Positions 1 to 11,164 of a DNA stretch of 64,000 nt are shown piece after piece; within the stretch, counting starts at the first letter, position 1; the number at the start of each line of letters is the position of its first letter. Origin of the DNA: Beroe forskalii (lineage: Eukaryota; Ctenophora; Nuda; Beroida; Beroidae). The DNA is taken from positions 558,001-622,000 of the forward strand of contig WFMF01000022.1 in NCBI GenBank assembly GCA_011033025.1, read 5' to 3'. The notes below the pieces were generated by a model. That model saw only the letters and a program-made list of their open reading frames with translations, ran no database searches and was not told the DNA's origin. Made by a program: the position numbers and the translations under genes.

Positions 1-2130
1 ATGTATCGAAAATCCTCAACTTTCTCCGCTCAAAAATAAATGTGGCATCGGACAGATTCTTCTGGAGGATGAATGGGGTGAATTTGAGCAGCCATGAGAT
101 TGTGAGATTCAAGCTACTAACCCGTCATCGATGACCTTAATCCTTATCAGTCTTTTTCGAACATCAATCATAAGCCACCCGAGTGAAGGGACTTAGAATC
201 TTTGTAAGTCCTAGTGTAAAGGGACTTTGTAAGTTCCAACTGAAGAACGAAGCTATATTCCGGCAAAGTACAAGAAATATGCTGCACGATGTAGATATAC
301 TTGCGAGTAGAGCTATCCTATCTATTCCGTGTATTTAACAGGGCTATTTCGTTATTGCTTGTTGCCATGGAGCAACGAATATAAGCCAGAATATGGAGCT
401 GGCGTCGCAGGGATATCATTGTTTGTTTCCGATGTTTTTACCAACTGTTTATGTTATGGAGTGCAGTCATGTTATGATACGGTCAGTGCATTAAACTTCC
501 AGCGGTCTCTTAAATTGGCGGTCCTCTAAAAAGTGATGCTCCTCTAGTAGTGAAACTTCTTTTCATCTCCAAGCATTTGCCAATAAATTTACTCATCATG
601 GAGTAATAAACCGATGTACGTTGCAGAAGACACGTTGCTATCAGAGATCATGGTCACACTGGGGTACCAGTGCTTAGAACGGAATGCATATGACGACAAA
701 TGCTTTGTATATTTCTATTTTCATGAACTAGACATGACTTAGACCGTAATGTCCTGATTATCAGAAGATAATGCAAGTACTGGGTTGATACTTGATGCAC
801 TCTTTTGGTATTTTGATGCACAGGAATAATTCAAACTTAAACTTAAACCCGAAATTGAACAAGTGCTATTTGATGAATTAATAGCCTCCACGGAAAAAGC
901 TTGGGCAAAGCAATAAATAAATTACGATCATTTACCGTCGCTGGTTGGACCCTCATCGCCACTGCCTGGTTCAAAGAACACTTCTCTTACATCTTCTTGA
1001 AAAGCAACGGTGCTCATAATAAAATCGTACGTGTAACGAATGAAAACGGTAAAACTTTTAGACTGATTATTCTGCACGTGCAATGTTTTTGCCCGATGGT
1101 TGCCATAGCAACGCCACAATAACGCGATACAAGGAGTACTTACTTCTTCTCCGATAAGAGCAGTAGCAGGAGGTGCTGCCAGACCGTAGTTCTTGTGCTC
1201 TGTAACTCATTACACTCTCAGCAGCTTCCCAGTAGCAGGACGTAGACTAACGGAGTCTACTGACTGTCTGACTACATACGATCTACTGACTACACACTGT
1301 ACGGTACTGAAGCTTTTAGATCTCCGGTGTGAGCGCGTGAAATACGAGCAGTTATTAGTCTGCTGTGGTCATGATCTCAAGCAGGGAACTACTGTCACTT
1401 TGTATCTACATTTCCATGGTAATTAGATTCAGTTGCCATGGTAACGTAGACCTCATGGTCAACACATGTGGGATTTGCGGCATTGAGTTGTGAAACAACC
1501 ATCAACATTAGTTTTGACAAACCTTATCAGCAGTTATCAATAAGCCTGCCCTTAAAATTTGTTTTCGAGCCCAAATCCTGGCGACGGAAACTAAGGTTGA
1601 GATTTGCTGGCAGTCTTGCCCCGTTTTCCTAGGCTCGAAGAAAATTGCTCATCCAGAACAGCATTTCTACTCATCAGTTTGGATCAAAGATGGCTGAGTG
1701 GAAAAGAGGGGGGGGGGGTCGACTTGTGCCCCTGGCTATAGATTGGGCATGACCATGCAGAATTAAACAATTTCGACCATAGAACTTACCGAATACTTTT
1801 GTCTGGAAGTGTCTGAACCCTTCATCACTCAAAACACTGAAAAAGCGCGGCTATGAACGAGTTCACCATGCTATCCCATGGTGAGCACCTATTAACATAC
1901 ATAACAATGCCTTTGTTATTAATTATATTCAAAAAACTTTCGAAACAATCGAGTGTAAAGATTCTTATTTTATGAAGCACAATCTGAAGTGTGTGTAGCT
2001 GAGTGTGTGTTAATAGATGTTGGAGTTTTTTTACTCTAGATTTGTATTCATGTTTAGTCGAGTTTGCTGATAATGTATAGTAATAAATTAAATGGAAATA
2101 ACAATCACACAGAATGAAATACAGCTGTTT
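1..2130. other. Non-coding stretch left of the DBF4-like gene
   Basis: No convincing gene on either strand. Open frames here are short, with no recognisable domain and no paired splice sites. Visible structure: a 7-bp perfect stem (GTAGACT/AGTCTAC) at 1243-1261, an 11-G run at 1708-1718, and an AATAAA at 2082-2087 on the plus strand with no gene in front of it. Confidence 0.6.
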
Positions 2131-2137
2131 CTGAGCA

Positions 2138-2857
2138 TTACATGACCTTCCTCTTCTTGTTGCACTGAGACAACATGTTTGCCAGAGTCATGTCTGCAAT
2201 CACAGCATCCAGCATTGCGAAGTTCCTGTTGTCCTGAGCGTACTTCTTGTGTTGCAGGGTAGCCAGATGCTCGTCCAGATCCGTCACACTCACTCGGCAG
2301 TTCTCACAGAACAGCTTGCGAGACTGATGGAGGGTGGCCGTGCGGGACTTGGTCCGGGACTGCAACGTGGTTGGGCGGGTCTGCAGGGTGCGGGACTGAT
2401 GTTGTAGGGTGGTAGTTCGCTGTTCCGGGCACATCTGCTTGCCCCAGGCTGAACCGTTGCAGGCGTAGTCAGGGTGGAAGGGAACGTCTGCTTTGAGGAG
2501 GTACTGGGGCTTGTAGACCTTGTCCGTGTCCGAAACCACCATGTCCGCTCGCTGAGTCACCATTTTGACAGGGGTAGCTGGAATAGCAGGAGGAAGGGTG
2601 GAGGGAGTAGGTTTAGGAGGGGGAGAGTTCCGTCTGTTGATGTCAGTCAGCCACTTGGTCACAGCTCGGGCAGTGATGACTTTGGCCTTGAGGGAGGTTA
2701 TCTTGGACTGGATGTTGGGACACAGGTTCGTCTTGCTGAGGACCACCACGTGGGAGACTCCGGCACAGAGGAAGGGTTCTACTGAGATACCAGCAGCTTG
2801 ACATCGCTTCTCCAGGGTAGGCAGGTTGTCGAAGTAGAGCTTGTAGTTTCTGAACAT
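2138..2857 (-). CDS. DBF4: DBF4-like regulatory subunit of CDC7 kinase, intronless
   Basis: A single-exon protein of 239 residues. All three DBF4 landmarks occur in the usual order. Residues about 5-75 resemble the BRCT-like motif N (KLYFDNLP... then VSHVVVLSK). Residues about 105-130 resemble motif M (a DMVVSDTDKVYKPQYLL stretch followed by PFHPDY). Residues 184-203 form the DBF4-type zinc finger C-x2-C-x9-H-x5-H (starting CENC, followed by KKYAQ). In known families DBF4 binds and activates CDC7 to phosphorylate MCM at replication origins in the nucleus. A basic KKRK close to the C-terminus could be a nuclear signal. Residues 148-181 are a low-complexity TLQ/SRT repeat. The protein is far shorter than human DBF4 (about 670 residues) and has no intron, so it may be a compact paralogue or an expressed retrogene. 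The frame is intact and a TATA box lies 75 bp upstream, which argues for function. Family assignment is from motif recognition by eye. Confidence 0.82.
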   Translation of the reverse strand: MFRNYKLYFDNLPTLEKRCQAAGISVEPFLCAGVSHVVVLSKTNLCPNIQSKITSLKAKVITARAVTKWLTDINRRNSPPPKPTPSTLPPAIPATPVKMVTQRADMVVSDTDKVYKPQYLLKADVPFHPDYACNGSAWGKQMCPEQRTTTLQHQSRTLQTRPTTLQSRTKSRTATLHQSRKLFCENCRVSVTDLDEHLATLQHKKYAQDNRNFAMLDAVIADMTLANMLSQCNKKRKVM

Positions 2858-2931
2858 GATGAGAGAAGTTGTAGTAGTTGTTGTTGTAGAGGATATCAGG
2901 CTACCGATGAGATGATGACTGATGGTGGCCC

Positions 2932-2938
2932 TTTTATA
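2932..2938 (-). promoter_or_regulatory. TATA box of the DBF4-like gene
   Basis: TATAAAA on the minus strand, 75 bp before the DBF4-like start codon. This would place transcription initiation near 2900-2908 and leave a 5' UTR of about 45 nt. Sequence match only. Confidence 0.6.
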
Positions 2939-2959
2939 CCAACCCTAGTAATTCAGAAA

Positions 2960-3760
2960 GTGATGTCAGGGTAACACCTTGACGAGGCGTTCCTGTGTCG
3001 TGTCTCACGTACAGTGGTGTCAAGCGTCATAGGTACGCGTTGATCGTGTGATGCGACCCTCCTTGCACCCAAGTGGTGTCAACAACATGCGAGATTATTG
3101 TGGTATCTGAGATCTTCCTCAGCATGCCTGATGGGGTTAAGCAAGTACCGATAATTATGAAAATGAAACATGAGTTACTCGAATGAAAACCAAAGTCAAT
3201 CACGGTTCGAAACATATTAAGATATTATTTGTCTTGAACAATGAACATGCATACCGATCGGATAATTGCGCTTCAACCTTGATTTCAATCGAACTGCTGT
3301 TCAATAATCATGAAAATGTGCTATTAGCATACGCACATTAATTACTGTAGTTCACTCGCCTACATTTCTGTATAAGTTGAGATACTTCATCAGCACGTTG
3401 GCCGCTGATCTTGTCTGAAATTACCCGACAGAATGCCATGACAGGGTCCATTTAGCTTATCTCAAAACCTGGCCATTCAAGAGTCACTTCACGCGGAACC
3501 ACCCTCAGGAAGGTCCTTTTAGCGAAGAGGTTTATCTCTAACCTTACACTGGATATAAATTATTTTTTTAGGAAATTCCGTGGGTTGTAAATTACCCAAA
3601 TTAGAATCCCACCCGTGTTAGATAGGGAATCTTGACATTCTGGAAGCATTTCAAATACACGCCAAATTACAGTTTATCTGAGGTAGATATCTCCTCCTAC
3701 GAACCAGTGTTGGAGAAAGTGACATGAGACAGACCTGGCACTCTTAATTCCAGCCACATA
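2960..3760. other. Divergent intergenic region
   Basis: Lies between the divergently transcribed DBF4-like gene (minus) and the acidic-peptide gene (plus). No coding evidence seen. Confidence 0.5.
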
Positions 3761-3770
3761 TCAGAGGAAG

Positions 3771-3815
3771 GGTCACATGACCCCAGTCAACTCTCCGAGC
3801 CCAGGTCACATGACC
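3771..3815 (+). promoter_or_regulatory. Paired GGTCACATGACC E-box motifs
   Basis: GGTCACATGACC occurs twice, at 3771-3782 and 3804-3815, 33 bp apart (about three helical turns). The core TCACATGA is the M-box form of the E-box bound by MITF/TFE/USF-type bHLH-zip factors. The pair sits 60-105 bp upstream of a TATA box, which is a typical proximal-promoter position. The role is inferred. Confidence 0.5.
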
Positions 3816-3874
3816 CCTGCCAAATTACAGGAGATAGGAGACTACTTGGCTCCACCTGCCAACAACTGCTCCTT

Positions 3875-3880
3875 TATAAA
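3875..3880 (+). promoter_or_regulatory. TATA box of the acidic-peptide gene
   Basis: TATAAA 86 bp before the ATG at 3966, in a GC-richer block between the E-box pair and a pyrimidine-rich leader. Confidence 0.55.
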
Positions 3881-3965
3881 CAACCCCCTCCTCCCTCCAC
3901 TTACCATTCGCTCTCTACTTTTACTGCAAATCTCTCTCCGTTGTTTGACAACCCATCTCTCTACC

Positions 3966-4085
3966 ATGGCTGACGCTGAACAAGTCCCCGCTGAGGAAGT
4001 GCCCGTTACTGAGGAGGCTGCTGCTGAAGAAGCTGCTGCTGAGGAAGCCCCTGCTGAGGAGGCCGCTGCTGAGGAAGCTTCATAG
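3966..4085 (+). CDS. Small acidic Ala/Glu-rich peptide (39 aa)
   Basis: The ATG at 3966 has a strong animal start context (CTACCATGG) and opens a 39-codon frame ending in TAG. The peptide begins MADAEQVPAEEVPVTEE and continues as AAAEE/APAEE repeats. It has no signal peptide or membrane segment and is strongly acidic. An upstream in-frame ATG at 3777 lies before the TATA box, so the shorter start is preferred. E-boxes, a TATA box and a downstream AATAAA (4494-4499) form a complete small transcription unit of about 600 nt. The composition recalls acidic N-terminal exons of muscle proteins such as troponin T. No splice donor precedes the stop, so it reads as a stand-alone peptide. Function unknown. 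Confidence 0.5.
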   Translation: MADAEQVPAEEVPVTEEAAAEEAAAEEAPAEEAAAEEAS

Positions 4086-4493
4086 GACCGGGGTGCATAG
4101 GACTCGCTAGGAGGATCAGTGCTTCATCATGGGAGGAACTGCTGTTTGCTAGGACGACTAGTGGTATCAGGGACTTTTGTGTGAAGTGAGACTCCCCCTA
4201 GGGAGAATTTATAGGTTTGGACATTTGCTGCTCGGCCCAGCTTTAGGAATTACGAAGAAACTGCGTTATGATGAGTTATTGAGTAGAGTTTCTCGGTCTT
4301 ATTGAGACGAGAATGTCTAGTTTTTATGCCTCGCTAAAGTTATTTAGTAGAGCATAAGCTGCCGGATGAGAATACGAGTTGAAGTTTATTATGTGAGAAA
4401 ATTTAGAAAAAATTGAGGATATTTTTTTATTTTATTTTGTGCGTACTAAATGTTATATGTTTATTAGGAAAAATTATTATGAAATATGTGAAT

Positions 4494-4499
4494 AATAAA
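4494..4499 (+). terminator. Candidate polyadenylation signal AATAAA
   Basis: AATAAA about 410 nt after the stop of the acidic-peptide frame, in AT-rich sequence. Plausible 3' end for that unit. Unproven. Confidence 0.35.
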
Positions 4500-6000
4500 C
4501 TCATTCGGATTTTGATGAAGCTCTTGTTTGAATTATCCACGTTCGTTCATAATCATGTAGCCAACAATACTATGAATTTGGGGTGTCACGGTCTCTATTT
4601 AGGGTAATTGTAATTTGGGTTAAATAATGGTTATTTACCCATGGCTGAGCTTTGGACAAAATTCTTCATGAAAGTCGTCGGAAATTGTCAATGAAACTTT
4701 TGAGAAAGTGATTGAAAAGGGGTTGACTTGAGTTCATTGGGGGTTTCCTTCGAAATTGTTGCGTTTTAGGCATATGATATCCTCCAGCCAGCAATACCAA
4801 TTTTAATTTTCAGTCATATAGATCATGATATTTGCCGCATTTGAGGAACTACCCGCTGGGCTAGGTATTCCTTATTGGAGTGCCTAAGCGCGTGCCTGAT
4901 AAATAACTCAATGGATTCCTGTCTTCAATTACAGTTTGTAGCCCGTTGTTATGTATCGCAAAATGTTTCCATGCTGTTACGAATTATGTATCGTGATAGA
5001 TTCCCCGTCAACACTCAATTATAAAGCTATTGACAGCTTAAGCTGCTGATATGCTCCTACAAACTTTTGTGACTTTGGGAACTTGTACTCAGAGGGCAAC
5101 CTGAACTACCTACCATAAATGATTGCTGCGTCATAGACCCATGGTTATCAGTTTGGTGGCCCTTAGCATTCAAGGCATTTATCTGTTCGAAGAAATTAGT
5201 TCAATCATGAGATTGAACGTTATTAATCATGGCTGGTGGCTGTTGTTCAAGATTCTCGGCTGTAATTCGAGAATTTTAGCAGCCTTTTCACTGATAAACG
5301 TTGACACGTGCGAGACCGCTACTATTTTTGTTTCCCTCGTGTTTCCTCCAATAAATGTCAGCAAAAGTGAAGAAAAGACCGGTAAAACGTTAGTAACTAT
5401 TACTAACGTATTAAAATCATTATTACTTCTTCGTTTAGCTACATAGTTTGGTTGACATCGTGCCTCGCTCGTGCGAGCACAGAATGAGCTCTCCCAGACC
5501 CCGAAACCCGGACTTTTAACTGCTCAAACGTGCATTTAATTTGAAAACACGGCCAGCAAACGCTACTTTTATCATCCAGCCCTTGTTAAGCAATAGAAAC
5601 TATCTTGTTAATATTTGAGTAAATGGTTAATGTAAAATAAGTGGGCCTATGAGTTGTAGAAAATGTCTGCAGATTATAGTTTGAAACGATTTGAATAAAT
5701 ATCGGTGAATATTGGTGTTGGTGATCAGGTCAGTGGAGTCAAGGGTTTGAAAAAATGGTCGATGGTACGCATAACGTATTGCAAGATTTAATTGCGTGTT
5801 TGCTCTTGGTAAAACTTAGGAAAAAGATCTTGTGCTCAAATGACTACAGCACCCCTTATATTTGTTATCATAACAGCCCTATAATCATTGACCTAAGTTC
5901 ACCATAATCGCCGGGTCTTATAAATTCCAAAAACAGCCGCCCTTACCAGTTTAAATTTCTACATTCGTCATATCAGCCTAGAAAATCTAAGACCTAAATT
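4500..6000. other. Non-coding AT-rich stretch
   Basis: No supported gene. The longest open frame (about 107 codons near 5123-5446) has no ATG at its head, no domain and ordinary AT-rich composition. Confidence 0.55.
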
Positions 6001-6033
6001 TGGCAGAATGACCGCCGGCCGGCTCAAACCTCC

Positions 6034-6165
6034 CCAAACTCCCCCAAGGCCCCAAACTCCCCTCCCCTCCCCAGAACTCCCTCAAGGCCCCAAACTCCCT
6101 CAAGGCCCCAAACTCCCCCGAACTCCCCCAAACTCCCCCGAACTCCCACAAACTCCCCCTAACTC
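6034..6165. repeat. C-rich CCCCAAACTCC-type repeat
   Basis: Degenerate tandem repeats of CCAAACTCCC and CGAACTCCC give a strongly strand-asymmetric C-rich tract. It encodes a spurious Pro-rich frame. On the minus strand it lies immediately downstream of the probable exon's donor, so it would be intronic. Confidence 0.7.
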
Positions 6166-6167
6166 AC

Positions 6168-6268
6168 CAGTGCTCTCCTCCTCCACGTACTCATGAGCAA
6201 TCTGTCCTGGTCGCTGGTTGTACCACCGCTCTTCCGTCTTCGCTGGACTCATACCTCTAATAACCTTC
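6168..6268 (-). CDS. Isolated probable coding exon, unknown protein
   Basis: On the minus strand a 101-nt open segment reads KVIRGMSPAKTEERWYNQRP followed by GQIAHEYVEEEST. It is bounded by an acceptor (CTACAACAATAG) and a strong donor (ACTG|GTGAGT). It starts at phase 2 and ends at phase 1, and is more GC-rich and less repetitive than its surroundings. No partner exons were recognised on either side and I do not recognise the protein. A chance ORF is possible, but the donor is very good. Confidence 0.38.
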
Positions 6269-6269
6269 C

Positions 6270-7120
6270 TATTGTTGTAGGGGTCGATTATATTAGCGTG
6301 GGAAATGAAGGGTTTCGGGAAAAAGCGGAGAAAATTCTCAAGTTTAAGCAACACATGAGTCGCTGCATTGACGTAAAAAGTCAAAAAGTACAATGAACAA
6401 ATATTGCTCAAATATTGCACCTCTCACAGCAACGGCGAGGAGCTCTGCAAAAACGTGTCTTGCCGATGAACGACTATTGATCGAGTAGTAGAAGCATGCA
6501 AACATTACTTAGCATATTAAAATATTATATTCTGTAGTTAATATTACTCCGAGAATATACTGCTGTTTTACAGCTCGCTCTGCAATAGAGGTGCTGCTGA
6601 GTCTGTGAAAGGTTCTTCAAGCTGCACAGCAATGACGTGAAGTGACAAGGTTACAGGAATGACGTGAAGTGACAAGGTCACGAGCCGTAAATTGGGGGTC
6701 ATGCGGATTTTCAACGATCATCCAACGGAGCAACGAATGTTTTCAGGATAATCAATGTCCACTTAATCAAAGGGTTAGGGAGGGTAAAACACATTGGCAC
6801 AAACACTTTCATATACGATCATAAATATTCCACTCTGGTCTCTGTGGACGCAAGGTCAATTAATCACTGAAAGGATAGAAATAAGTGGATAAACCTAACT
6901 ACTAACTGTGGTGCACCGGAAGTTTGCTGGTACAACTATCTGGTATCAAAATAAACTAAGTCTGGCACCATGTATAAGAAGGTTTTGTTTACCAAAGCAC
7001 TATAGGGTGCATTGTGCAGGTGCAGAGCTAGCATGGATCAGGTTACCTGGTGACATGCGGCTGCTATTTATAATAGCAAATTGTTAGCATTTCCTGTCAA
7101 ACTACCAATGTAGACATGGC
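6270..7120. other. Non-coding stretch
   Basis: No gene supported. It holds one 27-bp tandem duplication (6631-6684, described separately). Confidence 0.5.
6631..6684. repeat. 27-bp tandem duplication
   Basis: Two adjacent copies of a 27-bp unit beginning AATGACGTGAAGTGACAAGG, differing at a few 3' positions. Confidence 0.85.
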
Positions 7121-7129
7121 AGCGTCCTA

Positions 7130-8130
7130 CCACTGGTGCTAAGCCGGTTGTAGACTGGTGCTAGACAGACATTAGACTGGTGCTAGGCAGACAGTAGACT
7201 GGTTGAAGGTTAATTCTGTGACGATAGCGGACTAGCACTTAAGTCAAGGACCTGTGCATAGTGATAGGTGTGTAGGAAACTGAAAGTCGGCTGGTAGTTG
7301 ACCTAATTCCGATAGCAAACTGGTTTTAGGCCACTGTTTGGTCCATAACTGGCTGGTAAAAGACTGGTGCTGGATCGATGAAGGACCGGTATAATACTGG
7401 TACTGGATCGATGAAGTACTGGTATAAGACTGGTAGTGGATCGATGAAGGACTAGTTTAAGACTGGTGCTGGATCGATGAAGGACTAGTATACGACTGGT
7501 ACTTGGTTGATAACAGTCTGGTATACGACTGGTGCTGAGTTGATAACAGACTTGTATAAGACTGGTGCTGAGTTGATAACAGACTGGTATAAGACTGGTG
7601 CTGAGTTGATAACAGACTGGTATAAGACTGGTGCTGAGTTGATAACAGACTGGTATAAGACTGGTGCTGAGTTGATAACAGACTGGTATAAGACTGGTGC
7701 TGAGTTGATAACAGACTGGTATAAGACTGGTGCTGAGTTGATGACAGACTGGTATAAGACTGGTGCTGAGTTGATAACAGACTGGTATAAGACTGGTGCT
7801 GAGTTGATAACAGACTGGTATAAGACTGGTGCTGAGTTGATAACAGACTGGTATAAGACTGGTGCTGAGTTGATAACAGACTGGTATAAGACTGGTATAA
7901 GACTGGTGCTGAGTTGATAACAGACTGGTATAAGACTGGTGCCGACTGCTGAGTTGATAACAGACTGGTATAAGACTGGTGCTGAATTGATGGAAGACTG
8001 GTATAAGACTGGTGCTGACTGCTGAGTTGATAACAGACTGGTTGTTGAAACTGGAATGTTACTTGTTAGAGTAACTCTAGGGCAATAGCATACTGGTAAC
8101 ATACCTGTCTATTCCAGTCTAATGTCTATA
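7130..8130. repeat. 33-bp ACTGGT minisatellite
   Basis: A near-identical core (about 7500-8040) repeats a 33-bp unit that contains GACTGGTATAAGACTGGTG then CTGAGTTGATAACA, roughly 13 times. Both flanks decay into looser ACTGGT repeats. Because 33 is divisible by three, long open frames appear on both strands (11-residue repeats TGAELITDWYK and APVLYQSVINS). These are by-products of the period, with no start context or flanking gene. Confidence 0.92.
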
Positions 8131-8139
8131 CCAGTCCTG

Positions 8140-9030
8140 AATACTGAAAAAGAATGTGTCAGGATGCTGTTTTAATCTGAAGGAAATTTAAACGATTGAT
8201 AGCTTTTTATAACTCAAGTTTTACACTCAAAAACATCACAAAACAACAGCAAGAATTAAGAGATGAAACATAAAGAGCGCGCGCGTCTGAATGATTGCAG
8301 TTATCTTGTAATGATTTCTATTGACCATTAGATATCCATGGAGTGCTTGTTAAAACAGAATTGCACTGCATGTGTAGTATTAAAAAGTACATCGTGATGT
8401 AGAGACCGTGTTACGCTTGACAATCGAGAATAGAGCTTGATTATATTTCCACTTCGAATGGAAAGAGCATTATTGCAAATCCTGGCTGTAAGTTCAGTGA
8501 ACAAACTCCTCTAAAGTCTGATGGATGTTGGATTATTCTGCTTAGAACATCTTGATTGAGCTGTCGGCGTGGATGGAGGTTTCAAATTAGGGTTTGAGTG
8601 GAATTGAATATCATCATCAAGGTGTTAGAATATCAAGTGGATTTGAATATCAAATGGACTCTGATCTCAGAATAATGAGACTTTAACCTCATGATTGGTG
8701 TGACCAAGATGCACGACTATTAATTGATTAGCGCATGCTATTTTGTACTTACAAACTGCTAGCAATTGCTTTCTAAAAACCTTATCATGAGCATCTTAAC
8801 ATCTTATCAGCTCATTTTAATCCTTTTCTTCCATTTACTCCTATTTTCATCAGTCAATAGCTCTTTCTTTCGGGCCTCGATATCCTCATCAATGAACAAT
8901 TTCAGTTTTGTTGAAGTTCACTCATCTTCGATTTGCTCAAACGATTTACTAAACCAGATTCAAAAATCAAACATTTTACTAATCGCTATCTTCGTTTTTT
9001 AGCTCACGATTCACGATCATTGCTGCATCC
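8140..9030. other. Upstream region of the transporter
   Basis: AT-rich. A short frame at 8766-9002 is hydrophobic because of T-richness. An acceptor-like TTCGTTTTTTAG ends at 9002, so an upstream non-coding exon of the transporter is possible but not shown. Confidence 0.4.
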
Positions 9031-9034
9031 ACCA

Positions 9035-9998
9035 ATGGACGGAGAGAATGACGAACCAAGGACTGCTATTGGCTGTGATAGAGTACTACCCTACTGTAGG
9101 AGGATGAAGGGCCTGCTCCTGATTCTCATTGGACAAGTTATTGACGTGGGAGTGTACTCCACCATCAAGGTCTTCCCCCTGATTCCAGTAGGACAGTTCT
9201 CAGCTACCATCTACCTCTACACGTTCCTATCCCTCTCTGCAGTCCTCTTCTTCCTTCACAGACAGCTACAACTCCACGGTAAAGCCCACCTCCTCTTCCT
9301 CAGGACAGTGCTGGGTGGGGTGGGAGGGATGCTGAGGTTCTGGTCCTCCAGGGTGCTGAGATACGGGGACTCCACTGCCCTGCTATCTCTCTCTGCCCTG
9401 TTTGCTGCACTCTGTTCCAGGGTTGTGTGGAAGGAGCGGATGAGTGTCTGGAGTATCCTGGCTCTGGTGCTAGCTATCTCGGGGGTGGGGGTCTACTCTC
9501 AATCCAACCTGGAGGAGGAGGAGGACACCACTGACAATGTCAGCGGTGCTGGGTTGGTTAAATTACTTATACCCCTCTCATCAGCCCTGACTGATGGCAT
9601 CGCCTTCAGCATGATGCGGGGCATTGGCTCAGACATACCCCCAGTGCTGATTGGCACTCTTGGTGTCTGGAATGACAATGCTGACAGGGGTGGGCTTCCA
9701 CTTCGTTATTGGAGATGAGTTCGTTTGTCCGACCCTCCCTGAACGGACTTGTTTGGTGGTGGGTGGAGTGATATTGGCTCTCTGCCAAGTCCTACGGAAC
9801 CATGGACTGGCATTGGAGCAGTCAGGACCAGCAGTTCTTGTGATGAACGTGGACATTGTCACTGCGTATCTCATTCAGATCCTGTTCTTTGGGGTGGTGC
9901 CAAATCTACTCAGCTGGATGGGTGTCCTTCTCATTCTCAGTGGTACTGTGACCGTGTCAGCAAACAAGTTCATCTGTGGTAGTGCACCTACTTTTTAG
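9035..9998 (+). pseudogene. SLC35G/EamA-type drug/metabolite transporter with one frameshift
   Basis: ATG at 9035 (context CACCAATGG). The frame stays open to about 9650, then the homology continues one base out of phase to the TAG at 9998, about 320 residues in total (human SLC35G1 has about 365). Sequence features match the two-EamA-repeat architecture of SLC35G proteins. Repeated hydrophobic helices start at GLLLILIGQVIDVGVYS. The end of repeat 1 reads LRYGDSTALLSLSALFAAL then WKER. A Glu/Asp-rich loop (EEEEDTTDN) separates the halves. The end of repeat 2 reads GPAVLVMNVDIVTAYLIQIL. Such proteins sit in membranes with about ten helices, and their substrates are mostly unknown. The break lies in CTGATTGGCACTC. 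One extra A after CTG, or two missing bases, would explain it. No intron fits. It may be a young pseudogene, a null allele or a sequencing error, since the remainder shows no stop. Confidence 0.72.
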
Positions 9999-9999
9999 G

Positions 10000-10195
10000 A
10001 TGTGACATTAACAACCAACTTTATAGACCAGTATTTATTTTCCAGTTTATTTTCCAGTTTTTAGTTATATGCCCATTAACAAATATCATATACTCAAATA
10101 TTGACATATGATTTGTAACTGTTCAGGTTGTCTTTCAAAATTCATAACAGAAATACTTGACTACTGAAAATTCTTCAATACTTCACACTGATTGC
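10000..10195. other. Transporter 3' flank up to the TIR element
   Basis: AT-rich. Contains CTTCACACTGATTGC directly before the left terminal repeat. A CTTCACACT also occurs just after the right terminal repeat. Confidence 0.4.
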
Positions 10196-10311
10196 CGCAC
10201 TATATAGTGACACCGCACTATATAGTGACAAGCTTTTTAGTGTCAAAATACCCCAGTCACTATTTAGTGCGTAAAAACACTTTATAGTGTCAGCGCACTA
10301 TATAGTGACAT
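10196..10311 (+). repeat. Left terminal repeat complex of the TIR element
   Basis: Carries three CACTATATAGTG palindromes, one at 10301-10306 being part of GCGCACTATATAGTGACATG, plus CACTATTTAGTG and CACTTTATAGTG variants. Each could form a short cruciform or be a repeated transposase binding site. Confidence 0.8.
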
Positions 10312-11164
10312 GTTCTTCCCAATAATAGCCTACGTCGGTGTATCACATTGCATGCCCTTTACTGGCCTACTTATTAAAGCGAACGACCCCATTACCATGA
10401 GCTTTAAGCATGGTATCGTGAGTTATCAAGTCGATTGAAGAGAAGAGCCCGGGCAGAAGTCCACAACCTGGTGAACGCAACCAGGTCAACGGAAGGGCAG
10501 AGGCTGTCCCGGGTGCCAAAAAGGAAGGATCTACGGTCTCCGGAGGTGTGGGGGTGTACTCAGAGCCCCAGAGGATCAGTGGTGTACGATACTTTGCCTG
10601 GGGGATGCACCCCCGTGTATATTAGCCGTAACAAAATACTTAACACGATGTGGACTGATCAAGTACGGTAATGCAGTTATGGGAGAACCCTTAATTGCAT
10701 GTTTTTTGGGACCAGTGTGATAGCGGGAGACCTACCACAGTACGATGAGACACCATTATCACTCTCCGAATTTAATGTAACTAGCAGGGCCCGTGGCCTC
10801 CGGCCACCATTCACCATTCGCTTCAGCAATTCGTACCGTACAATGTAGTACTGTAGCTCTAATCAGTGATGAGGTCATATTTTAATCGGGTGTTGCTACT
10901 CCTCTAAGTGGTGTCTATATGCCCGGTGGTGTCAAACGTCACTGGTCCCACATCCAAAAACACGCGAGTCCGTGAGTCTGACTCGGAGGAAATTGGTTTC
11001 GAGAGGAAATTTTTAGTGGTTTGAGAGGATTTTTTTGTATGAAAATGTGAATTTTAGATTCTGACGGCAGAGGAAAATGTTCATATTTTTAAGTCAAGGT
11101 CACAAATATTTTTCATTCATGAGCGAAAGGAATGTGATGACATTCTAAATTGAATTGAAAGGCA

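Noticed and set aside
2474-2801. Plus-strand ORFs of 78 and 103 codons
   Set aside because: Antisense to the DBF4-like gene, with no domain.
7485-8102. Long repeat-protein ORFs on both strands
   Set aside because: They exist only because the minisatellite unit is 33 bp. No start context, signal or flanking exon supports translation.
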